A DNA stretch of 64,000 nucleotides. Source: JAPPHA01 sp963662815 (GTDB lineage Bacteria; Pseudomonadota; Alphaproteobacteria; Rhodobacterales; Rhodobacteraceae). The stretch lies in the NCBI GenBank assembly GCA_963662815.2, contig CAXXWA010000036.1, forward strand, positions 26,482-90,481, in the 5' to 3' direction. A program made the position numbers and the translations under genes. Shown here piece by piece: positions 46,040-53,471 of the stretch (position 1 is its first letter; each line of letters starts with the position of its first letter). The notes beneath the pieces are model-generated. The model did no database searches and was not told the origin of the DNA. It saw only the letters and a list, made by a program, of their open reading frames with translations.

Positions 46040-46642
46040 ATGACCGGACACCGACCCGTCCTTGCTTCCGGTTCCGCGACCCGCCGCGCTCTGCTCCGCA
46101 GTGCGGGCGTGGAGTTCGATGTCAGGGTCGAGGGGGTTGACGAGACGGCCATCATCGATTCCTTGAAGGCAGAAGGCGTGCAACCGGAGGAGATTGCGCG
46201 GACCTTGGCGGAAACCAAGGCCCTCCGTGCGGGCAGACACGAGCCTGACCGCGTAACGATTGGGTGCGACCAGCTTCTCGTCTGCGATGGCGAAATTATG
46301 GTCAAGGCGGCTTCGCTCGATGCGGCGCGGCGGACACTGGGCTTCCTTCGAGGCCGAAGCCATGACCTGGTTTCGTCCTGCGTGGTCGCGATGGGTTCCA
46401 GATCCGTCTGGCATGCCACTCGGCGCGCGACCTTGACGATGAGAAGCTTTTCGGACGACTTCCTCGACGCGTATCTGTCTCGCAACTGGCCTGCAGTGAG
46501 TTCCTCGGTCGGATGCTACAGGGTTGAAGAGGAAGGCATTCAGCTGTTCTCGGCGGTCGACGGCGATCACGCCACGATCCTGGGCTTGCCGCTACTGGAT
46601 CTTCTGGAATACCTGAGGGTACGAGGAGACTTGGCACGATGA
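46040..46642 (+). CDS. maf: Maf-family nucleotide pyrophosphatase
   Basis: A 200-residue Maf/YceF-type pyrophosphatase that hydrolyses non-canonical nucleotides. ASGSATRRALLRSAG is the N-terminal loop, GCDQLLVCDG the active-site segment (family GADTVV or GCDQ), and GCYRVEEEGIQLFSAVDG then ILGLPL the C-terminal signature of the second alphaproteobacterial Maf paralogue. It starts 20 bases from the last DnaA box and overlaps aroE by four bases. Confidence 0.92.
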   Translation: MTGHRPVLASGSATRRALLRSAGVEFDVRVEGVDETAIIDSLKAEGVQPEEIARTLAETKALRAGRHEPDRVTIGCDQLLVCDGEIMVKAASLDAARRTLGFLRGRSHDLVSSCVVAMGSRSVWHATRRATLTMRSFSDDFLDAYLSRNWPAVSSSVGCYRVEEEGIQLFSAVDGDHATILGLPLLDLLEYLRVRGDLAR

Positions 46643-47481
46643 TCACGGGAAGGAGCATACCGGTTGCGGGAGTTGTCGGCTGGCCCATCGCTCACAGCCG
46701 CTCGCCGCAGATTCACGGTTACTGGCTGGCGCGATACGGGTTGCACGGGCACTACGTGCCTCTCGGAATCGCGCCTGACGACTTTGATGCCGCGTTCCCG
46801 GCGCTTGCGAAACTTGGATTTTCCGGTGTGAACGTAACCATTCCACACAAGGAACGCGTTCTGAACCACGTTACCAGCCGCAGCGATGCCGTGGAAAAGA
46901 CCGGCGCCGCGAACACCATTGTCTTTCATCAGGATGGGTCGGTGCACGCGGACAACACGGATGGAGCCGGTTTTCTCATGAACGCGAAGTCATGCGCACC
47001 GGAGTGGTCTGCAGGAGCTGGGCCTGCACTTGTACTTGGCGCCGGCGGCGCGGCGCGGGCTGTTGTCACTGCGCTTCTCTCCGATGGTGCCGGAGAAATC
47101 CTCCTGGCCAACAGAACGCGCTCCCGGGCCGAAGCGCTATGCGGCGACTTCGGGCCACCGGTCGCCTGCATCGACTGGGATCGCGCGGGGGATCGCTTTC
47201 CGGACGCGGCGACGATCGTGAACACAACGTCTCTCGGCATGATGGATCAGCCCCAGCTGCCATTCCGATTCCGGCCGGAGAGCAGCTCCGCCGTGGTGAT
47301 CGACATCGTGTACAACCCGCTTTTGACCGATTTCCTGAAGACGGCGCGAGAAAACGGAAACAAGATTGTCGACGGGCTCGGCATGCTGCTGCACCAGGCC
47401 GTGCCGGGTTTCGAGGCGTGGTTCGGAGTAAGGCCGGAAGTCGACGCCGAGCTCAGGAAGGCCGTGCAGGCGGAGATCTGA
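46639..47481 (+). CDS. aroE: Shikimate dehydrogenase
   Basis: A 280-residue NADP enzyme reducing 3-dehydroshikimate in aromatic amino acid synthesis. The substrate site has HSRSPQIHGYW and NVTIPHKE with the catalytic lysine; NTDGAGF holds the aspartate; the Rossmann motif is LGAGGAARAV, followed by LANRTRSRAEAL. It overlaps maf by four bases and coaE by one base. Confidence 0.95.
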   Translation: MITGRSIPVAGVVGWPIAHSRSPQIHGYWLARYGLHGHYVPLGIAPDDFDAAFPALAKLGFSGVNVTIPHKERVLNHVTSRSDAVEKTGAANTIVFHQDGSVHADNTDGAGFLMNAKSCAPEWSAGAGPALVLGAGGAARAVVTALLSDGAGEILLANRTRSRAEALCGDFGPPVACIDWDRAGDRFPDAATIVNTTSLGMMDQPQLPFRFRPESSSAVVIDIVYNPLLTDFLKTARENGNKIVDGLGMLLHQAVPGFEAWFGVRPEVDAELRKAVQAEI

Positions 47482-48140
47482 TGGGACCCTTCTACATTCT
47501 TGGCCTGACAGGGGGGATCGGGTCGGGAAAGTCAACGACGGCCGCGTTCTTCCGAGAAGCCGGGATCCCCGTCTGGGATGCGGACGAGGCCGTTGAGCGG
47601 CTCTACGCAAGCGAAGGCGCCGCTGTCCGGGGCATGTCGAGGCTGGTTCCGGCCGCGACGGAACAGGGATTTGTCGACAGGGAAATTCTTCGCGCCGAAA
47701 TTCGCCGGCGTCCTTCCATTCTCGCGAAGATCGAGGAAGTCATTCATCCCCTGGTCAGCGCCGACAGGACGGCCTTCTTCGATCGAGCAGGGGCAGAAGG
47801 GCATTGCATCGTGGTCTGCGACGTGCCTCTGCTGTTCGAGACGGCCGGCGAAGCGTGGTGCGACGGGGTGCTTGTTGTGACAGCGCCGCTCGAGGTGCGC
47901 AGGTCGCGAGTACTGGCGCGGGAGGGAATGACGGAGGCCATGTTCGAAGTCGTTCTCGAGCGGCAGATCAGCGAGCCGAAGCGTCTTGCGAAAGCGGATT
48001 TCGTCATCCATACCGAGACCCTGGATAGTGCCCGATCCCGGGTCAAAGACCTCATCGGGGAACTGGCGGCGGGACTCGGGAAGGCCCGCAGCTCCACCTG
48101 GCGCTCGGAGACTTGCGGGACGGAAGCCGGCGATGCGTGA
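47481..48140 (+). CDS. coaE: Dephospho-CoA kinase
   Basis: A 219-residue kinase for the last step of coenzyme A synthesis. P-loop GLTGGIGSGKST at the N-terminus, DADEAVERLY, IHPLV and DVPLLFETAGE follow as in the family. The start at 47481 shares one base with the aroE stop; upstream open sequence lies inside aroE. The last 25 residues (SSTWRSETCGTEAGDA) are variable. dnaQ starts eight bases before the stop. Confidence 0.95.
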   Translation: MGPFYILGLTGGIGSGKSTTAAFFREAGIPVWDADEAVERLYASEGAAVRGMSRLVPAATEQGFVDREILRAEIRRRPSILAKIEEVIHPLVSADRTAFFDRAGAEGHCIVVCDVPLLFETAGEAWCDGVLVVTAPLEVRRSRVLAREGMTEAMFEVVLERQISEPKRLAKADFVIHTETLDSARSRVKDLIGELAAGLGKARSSTWRSETCGTEAGDA

Positions 48141-48849
48141 AGTCGTGGTCGACACAGAAACCACCGGGATCGACCCCGCCGCCGGACACAGGATCGTGGA
48201 AGTCGGCTGCATCGAACTCAACAATCACCTTCCGACCGGACGCAGCTTCCACAGCTACTTCGATCCCGAGCGCGACATGCCGGCGGACGCATATGCAGTA
48301 CATGGCCTGAGTTCGGAATTTTTGGCCGGAAAACCGACGTTTGCCTCGGTGGCGGACCAGTTTCTGGACTTCATCGTCGATGCGGTCCTGGTCATTCACA
48401 ATGCGCCTTTCGATATCGGCTTCCTCAACGCGGAACTCGAACGCGCCGGAAGGCGCGGCCTTTCGGATTTCCGTGTCAAGGACACTCTGGAGATGGCGAG
48501 GAACAGGCATCCGGGCGCGCAGAACTCTCTTGACGCCCTTTGCCGGCGTTTCGGAATCGACAATTCCGGCAGGTCGGAAGCGCATGGAGCCCTGATCGAT
48601 TCCGAACTTCTTGCCGCAGTGTACCTCGAGCTGATCGGGGGACGGCAACCGGATCTGATCCCCGTTGCCGAAGCCGGAAACAGCGACATTGACGATTCAG
48701 GTCCGGATGACGCGGTACGAGAAGTTCGCGAACGACCAACCAGTCTTCCGGGGCGGCTGACGGAAGCCGAACTGGCGGCTCACAGGGAATTCGTCGCCAA
48801 ACTCGGCAGGGACTCCATCTGGAAAGCGGTCTACGGCTATCCGGACTGA
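48133..48849 (+). CDS. dnaQ: DNA polymerase III epsilon subunit (proofreading exonuclease)
   Basis: A 238-residue DEDDh exonuclease that proofreads replication. ExoI VVVDTETTGID (D7, E9), ExoII VIHNAPFDIGFLN and ExoIII EAHGALIDSELLA are intact. The C-terminal 60 residues should bind the polymerase alpha subunit. The start at 48133 overlaps coaE. The stop overlaps the convergent secB gene by 13 bases. Confidence 0.95.
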   Translation: MREVVVDTETTGIDPAAGHRIVEVGCIELNNHLPTGRSFHSYFDPERDMPADAYAVHGLSSEFLAGKPTFASVADQFLDFIVDAVLVIHNAPFDIGFLNAELERAGRRGLSDFRVKDTLEMARNRHPGAQNSLDALCRRFGIDNSGRSEAHGALIDSELLAAVYLELIGGRQPDLIPVAEAGNSDIDDSGPDDAVREVRERPTSLPGRLTEAELAAHREFVAKLGRDSIWKAVYGYPD

Positions 48850-49349
48850 CCCTCGGCCTGCTGCCTGGCCTTCTGCCGCGCCAGTTCCGACTTGTACAGG
48901 CTGACGAAATCGACGTTGTCGATGTTCAGCGGCGGAAAGCCGCCGTCCGCCGTAAGGTCCCGCGCAATTCGGCGGACGAAGGGAAAGAGCAGCCTCGGAC
49001 ATTCCACAAGGAGCAGCGGGTGAAGGTGCGCATCCGGAACATTCGAAAGGACGAACTGGCCGGCGTAGTCGACTTCGAGAAGAAACACCGTAATGTCGCC
49101 GTCCCGGGCGGATGCGTTGAGTCTCAGGATCACCTCGTACCTGTTTTCCGACCGCTTGTTCGCTTCAACGTTGACCTGTACGGTCAACTCGGGCTTGACC
49201 TCCATGTTGACGTACTTCTGGGCCGCGACGTTTTCGAACGAAAGGTCGCGGATGTACTGGAGGGCCACGTCGATGCGAGGCGGTTGCGCATCGTCCGATG
49301 ACTGCGAGTTTCCTGCGCCGTTCTTCTTTCCGGCCGTGTCAGTCGCCAT
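48837..49349 (-). CDS. secB: Protein-export chaperone SecB
   Basis: A 170-residue tetrameric chaperone that keeps precursors unfolded for SecA. IRDLSFENVAAQ near residue 33, LEVDYAGQFVLSNVP, and LLVECPRLLFPFVRRIARDL then TADGGFPPLNIDNVDF are the family core; the N-terminal 20 residues and glutamine-rich tail are variable. It is convergent with dnaQ. The roughly 290 bases before it, up to fxsA, show no recognisable gene and presumably hold its promoter. Confidence 0.95.
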   Translation of the reverse strand: MATDTAGKKNGAGNSQSSDDAQPPRIDVALQYIRDLSFENVAAQKYVNMEVKPELTVQVNVEANKRSENRYEVILRLNASARDGDITVFLLEVDYAGQFVLSNVPDAHLHPLLLVECPRLLFPFVRRIARDLTADGGFPPLNIDNVDFVSLYKSELARQKARQQAEGQSG

Positions 49350-49635
49350 GGATCAAGCCCCCTGTGCGTGCAAAGTGCCGTCAACCATGCTGAAGTTCCG
49401 GCATCCTTCGGGTGGATAGTGCAGCAAAGCGAGAACCCGTATCTGGATTCTCGTTTCCCCGCAGTCGTCTGGCCCTACATGACACGGGGAAAAGCGTCGT
49501 TGCAAGCAAAGGAATTCCAAGAAGCCGTCCGTCTCTGCGCCGCCGTCCGGAACCTTCACGGAATCCGCCGAAAGGAGCCCCGTGCGGTAAAGCGGCACAT
49601 GGCAGGTTTCCGCGAACTTCGCATGCGCTCCGGAT

Positions 49636-50124
49636 CTACCTGTCCGCGGGATCCCGAACTTCGTCGTACTCGCCGTCGATGGTGTCGGACCTGCGCGACA
49701 TGCCGCCCGTCGGCTCGGCGACTTCCTTTTCGATGATGACGGAATCGGCGAAGCGGTTCGACAGCCAGTTAAGAACGGCAATCCTGACAGGCGGCATCAG
49801 CAGCAGGAATCCCACGCCGTCGGTGAAGAATCCCGGGGTGAGCAACAGTAGGCCCGCAGCGAGAATGAAGGCGCCGTGGGCAATCGACTCTGCGGGATTG
49901 CCGTGTCCGGCCAGGGAACGGCGAAGCCTGTTGATTTCCGACACGCCCTGCATCCGGACCAGGAAGGTTCCGACCACGGCGGTCAGCACGACGATCGCGA
50001 GGGTCGGCCAGAGGCCGGCGAGGCTGCCAATCTGAATGAACAGCGCGATCTCGAGGATCGGAACCGCGACAAATGGTACGAGTAGCCACATGGGCGTTGC
50101 TCCGGCAGACTTGTCGGACATCAT
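49636..50124 (-). CDS. FxsA-family membrane protein
   Basis: A small inner-membrane protein of about 150-162 residues with FxsA features: PFVAVPILEIALFIQIGSLA in the first helix, GTFLVRMQG, then LLLTPGFFTDGVGFLLLMPP. E. coli FxsA (suppressor of F exclusion of phage T7) is the namesake; the normal role is unclear. The start is either 50124/50121 (MMSDKSAG) or 50091 (MWLLVPF); the latter matches the usual N-terminus better, the former has more upstream coding character. It is divergent from timA, with about 95 bases between. Confidence 0.88.
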   Translation of the reverse strand: MMSDKSAGATPMWLLVPFVAVPILEIALFIQIGSLAGLWPTLAIVVLTAVVGTFLVRMQGVSEINRLRRSLAGHGNPAESIAHGAFILAAGLLLLTPGFFTDGVGFLLLMPPVRIAVLNWLSNRFADSVIIEKEVAEPTGGMSRRSDTIDGEYDEVRDPADR

Positions 50125-50218
50125 GCGCAGGTGGACATGATCCGGCAGGTGACATACATATGCCTGAGGACAACCAAACACAAATGATCCTCCGCGAATC
50201 CCGGGAAAGGATATCCTC

Positions 50219-50881
50219 ATGGGCTCAGGCTATTTTCAGCTTCTGATTCTGGCCGCCGTGGCCCTGTTCCTGATTCTCCGCCTCAGGAATGTCCTCGGCA
50301 CGCGTGGCGGATTCGAGCCGCCGCTCGAACGCAAGCCGGTCGAAATGCACGCCGACGTCGCCGACCGGCAGGATGCGATCGACGGGCGAGTCGATCAGGA
50401 CATCGCAGACCACGTGGATCCCGACGGACCTACCGGAAGGGCGCTGGCCGAAATGAAGGTTGTGGAACCGGACTTTTCCGTGTCGGGTTTTCTCGAGGGC
50501 TCCAGACAGGCCTACGAAATCATCCTCATTGCGTTCGAGGAGGACGATCTCGATACGCTTGAAAGTCTTCTGTCGGAAGACGTTTACGAAAGCTTCGAGG
50601 CGGTGGTGCTCGACCGGCAGGAAAAGGGGCTCACGGTGGAAGCGAGCTTCATCGGCGTCCGCGAAGCGAAGCTTTCGGACGTGCGCTTCGACAAGAAGAC
50701 CGAAGAGGCAGAGATCACCGTCCGCTTCGTCGGCGAACTGACGTCTGTCGTGAAACTCCCCGATGGTTCGATCGTCGAGGGCGATCCGAACACCATCAAG
50801 CGGCAGCGGGATTCATGGACATTCGCCCGGGTCATGGGCGACGAGGATCCGAACTGGATACTGGTGGCGACCGGGGAATAA
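50219..50881 (+). CDS. Tim44-like (TimA) inner-membrane protein
   Basis: A 220-residue protein of the alphaproteobacterial TimA group, related to mitochondrial Tim44. One N-terminal membrane segment (LLILAAVALFLILRLRN) is followed by a charged linker and the Tim44-like domain (FLEGSRQAYEIILIAFEE, then LLSEDVYESFEAVV). The domain is thought to bind membranes or proteins; its bacterial role is not settled. Its stop abuts the smr start. In many relatives mltA lies between these two genes; it is absent here. Confidence 0.88.
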   Translation: MGSGYFQLLILAAVALFLILRLRNVLGTRGGFEPPLERKPVEMHADVADRQDAIDGRVDQDIADHVDPDGPTGRALAEMKVVEPDFSVSGFLEGSRQAYEIILIAFEEDDLDTLESLLSEDVYESFEAVVLDRQEKGLTVEASFIGVREAKLSDVRFDKKTEEAEITVRFVGELTSVVKLPDGSIVEGDPNTIKRQRDSWTFARVMGDEDPNWILVATGE

Positions 50882-51457
50882 ATGGCCGGCCGGAGGAAGC
50901 GGATTCTCTCGGAGGGGGAACTGGCGCTCTGGAAACTGGCCACAAGCGACGTGAGCCCGGCTGGGCGGTCATGCCAGGACGCCGGAGACTCGCGCGACAT
51001 ACGGGAAGAAACTCCGGCTGACGAAGTCGAGGCCGCCCGCGACGGGCGCGCGCGCCCGAACGGGTCGCGGCGTGCGCGGACGCCAACCGCTCCTCGGCCG
51101 TCCCCGCCAAACGTCTTCGACCGGAAACTCTATAAGCGGCTTTCGACAGGCCGGGCCGTCGTGCATGCAAGACTCGACCTGCATGGCCACACCGCCGAGG
51201 CGGCGCACACGCACCTCGTTTCATTCGTCAGGGGGGCGCATGCATCGGGAAAGAGGACGCTCCTCGTTATCACCGGGAAGGGAAGAGGATCGGGCACAGA
51301 TGAATTCAACCGGCCTCGCGACGGCGTTCTGCGGCGCAAGGTTCCCGAATGGCTTTCCGCGCCCGACCTGTCGCACATCGTCCTTGCGTTCGTGTCGGCT
51401 CACGACCGGCACGGCGGTTCGGGTGCCTACTATGTTTCGCTGCGGCGGCGGCGCTAG
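50882..51457 (+). CDS. Smr-domain protein (MutS2/Smr endonuclease family)
   Basis: 191 residues. The N-terminal half is polar and arginine-rich; the C-terminal half is a small MutS-related (Smr) domain with LDLHGHTAEAAHTHL, LLVITGKGRG and HDRHGGSGAYYV, the three motifs of the fold. Smr domains nick DNA or cleave RNA; the specific target is unknown. It begins directly after timA and converges with hslU (40 bases). Confidence 0.9.
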   Translation: MAGRRKRILSEGELALWKLATSDVSPAGRSCQDAGDSRDIREETPADEVEAARDGRARPNGSRRARTPTAPRPSPPNVFDRKLYKRLSTGRAVVHARLDLHGHTAEAAHTHLVSFVRGAHASGKRTLLVITGKGRGSGTDEFNRPRDGVLRRKVPEWLSAPDLSHIVLAFVSAHDRHGGSGAYYVSLRRRR

Positions 51458-51497
51458 AGACGATGCGCTGCCGGAATGTCTTCCCGCGCTCGGGGGT

Positions 51498-52805
51498 TCA
51501 CAGGACGTAGCGAGAGAGGTCCGTCGATCTCGCCAGTTCGCCCAGGTTTTTCTCGACGAATCCGGCGTCGACGGTCACCTTCTGACCGGGCTGGTCGGGC
51601 GCGTCGAAACTGAGTTCCTCGAACACGCGTTCCATGACCGTATGCAGCCGTCTCGCACCGATGTTCTCGACGGAGCGGTTGACCTCCGCGGAGATCCGGG
51701 CAAGCGCCATGATGCCGTCTTCCGCGAACGCGACATCCACGTCCTCGGTCGCCATGAGCGCGCGGTACTGGCGGGTCAACGCGTTGTCCGTCTCCGTCAG
51801 TATGCGGACAAAGTCCTGTTCCGTGAGCGGCCGCAACTCGACGCGAATTGGCAGCCGGCCCTGCAGTTCCGGAAGGAGGTCTGAAGGCTTGACGACATGA
51901 AATGCGCCTGACGCGATGAAGAGGATGTGATCCGTCCTGACAGGGCCGTGTCTCGTCGAAACCGTTGTGCCCTCGATCAGGGGAAGAAGATCGCGCTGAA
52001 CCCCCTCCCTGGACACTTCCGCACCCTGCACGCCGGACCGGGCGCACACTTTGTCGATTTCATCGAGAAATACGATCCCGCTGCTTTCCACGGACTGGAT
52101 CGCCTCGGCAACCACGGTGTCGGAATCGACGAGCTTCTCAGCCTCCTCGTTCACGAGAACTGCGTAGGAATCCGCTACCGTAAGGCGGCGTTTCACGGTC
52201 CGGCCCTGAAACGCCTTGCCGAAGATCTCGCCGATGTTGACCATCCCCATGTTCACGCCCGGCTGACCGGGAATGTCGAGCATCTGAAGGGGATTCGACG
52301 AATCAGAAACATCGAGTTCGATTACCCGGTCGTCCAGCTCGTTCGCGCGCAGCTTCGCGCGGAACATCTCGCGCGTGGAATCGCGCGCGTCGGATCCCGC
52401 AAGGGCGTCGATGACACGGTCTTCGGCGGCAGCGCGGGCATCCGCCTCGACGTCCGCATGCATGCGTTCGCGCACCATGTGGATGGCGTTGTCCAGTAGA
52501 TCGCGGACGATCTGGTCCACGTCCCGGCCAACATATCCGACTTCGGTGAACTTCGTCGCCTCGACCTTCAGGAATGGCGCTCTCGCCAGCCTCGCCAGCC
52601 TTCTCGAGATTTCCGTCTTTCCCACGCCTGTGGGCCCGATCATCAGGATGTTCTTCGGATATACCTCTTCACGGATGTCGTCATCGAGTTGCCTTCGCCG
52701 CCATCGGTTCCTGAGCGCGACGGCCACGGCGCGCTTCGCGTCCCTCTGGCCGATGATGAATCGGTCGAGTTCGGAAACGATTTCGCGCGGGGTCAGATTG
52801 GTCAT
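51498..52805 (-). CDS. hslU: ATP-dependent protease ATPase subunit HslU
   Basis: A 435-residue AAA+ unfoldase of the HslUV (ClpYQ) protease. The N-terminal segment LTPREIVSELDRFIIGQ, Walker A GPTGVGKT (57-64), GYVGRDVDQIVRDLL and Walker B GIVFLDEIDKVC are present. The C-terminus ends DLSRYVL, the tail that inserts into HslV. It lies 86 bases downstream of hslV and would be served by transcription from rimP or infB if no terminator intervenes. Confidence 0.97.
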   Translation of the reverse strand: MTNLTPREIVSELDRFIIGQRDAKRAVAVALRNRWRRRQLDDDIREEVYPKNILMIGPTGVGKTEISRRLARLARAPFLKVEATKFTEVGYVGRDVDQIVRDLLDNAIHMVRERMHADVEADARAAAEDRVIDALAGSDARDSTREMFRAKLRANELDDRVIELDVSDSSNPLQMLDIPGQPGVNMGMVNIGEIFGKAFQGRTVKRRLTVADSYAVLVNEEAEKLVDSDTVVAEAIQSVESSGIVFLDEIDKVCARSGVQGAEVSREGVQRDLLPLIEGTTVSTRHGPVRTDHILFIASGAFHVVKPSDLLPELQGRLPIRVELRPLTEQDFVRILTETDNALTRQYRALMATEDVDVAFAEDGIMALARISAEVNRSVENIGARRLHTVMERVFEELSFDAPDQPGQKVTVDAGFVEKNLGELARSTDLSRYVL

Positions 52806-52891
52806 TCAGGCATCCATCCTGGCAGCAACGCCGAACCGCGGCGATCCGTTTCTTCAGGGACGCGCGACCTCCAGGTCCGAGCCCCGTCGCG

Positions 52892-53467
52892 TCACGGAGA
52901 TTCCTCGATCAGTTCGACCGTGATTTCCTCGTTCGTGTAGACGCAGATTTCGGCCGCGATCGCGAGCGCCGACCGGGCAATCGTTTCCGCGTCCGCGTCT
53001 CCGTCGATCATGGCGCGCGCCGCCGCCAGCGCGTAGTTGCCGCCCGAACCGATCGCCGCAACGCCGTGTTCCGGCTCCAGGACGTCGCCTGCGCCGGTGA
53101 CCACGAGCAGGTCCCTTCCGTCGGTGACGATCAGCATCGCCTCGAGATTGCGGAGATACTTGTCCGTGCGCCAGTCCTTTGCCAGTTCGACCGCGGCACG
53201 CGCGAGTTGGCCCGGGCTAGCTTCCAGTTTGGCTTCAAGGCGTTCGAGAAGCGTGAAGGCGTCGGCGGTCGACCCGGCGAATCCGCAAATGACGTCCTGT
53301 CCGCCAGACTGGATGCGCCGCACCTTCCTTGCCGCGCTCTTGACGATTGTCTGGCCGAGACTCACCTGCCCGTCCCCGGCGACGACCACCTTGCCGCCCT
53401 TTCTGATGCCGATGACGGTGGTGCCGTGCCATTCGGCACGTTCCGGAGAGTGATGCACAGGCCGCAA
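52892..53467 (-). CDS. hslV: ATP-dependent protease peptidase subunit HslV
   Basis: A 191-residue threonine protease, the proteolytic partner of HslU. The nucleophile is the first threonine of HGTTVIGIRKGG (T16 from the TTG start), exposed after removal of the leader; GDGQVSLGQT and GFAGSTADAFTLLERLE follow. The start is TTG 53467 or GTG 53458; both give the usual short leader. Only four bases separate it from the infB stop, an unusual junction. Confidence 0.95.
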   Translation of the reverse strand: MRPVHHSPERAEWHGTTVIGIRKGGKVVVAGDGQVSLGQTIVKSAARKVRRIQSGGQDVICGFAGSTADAFTLLERLEAKLEASPGQLARAAVELAKDWRTDKYLRNLEAMLIVTDGRDLLVVTGAGDVLEPEHGVAAIGSGGNYALAAARAMIDGDADAETIARSALAIAAEICVYTNEEITVELIEESP

Positions 53468-53471
53468 GGGA

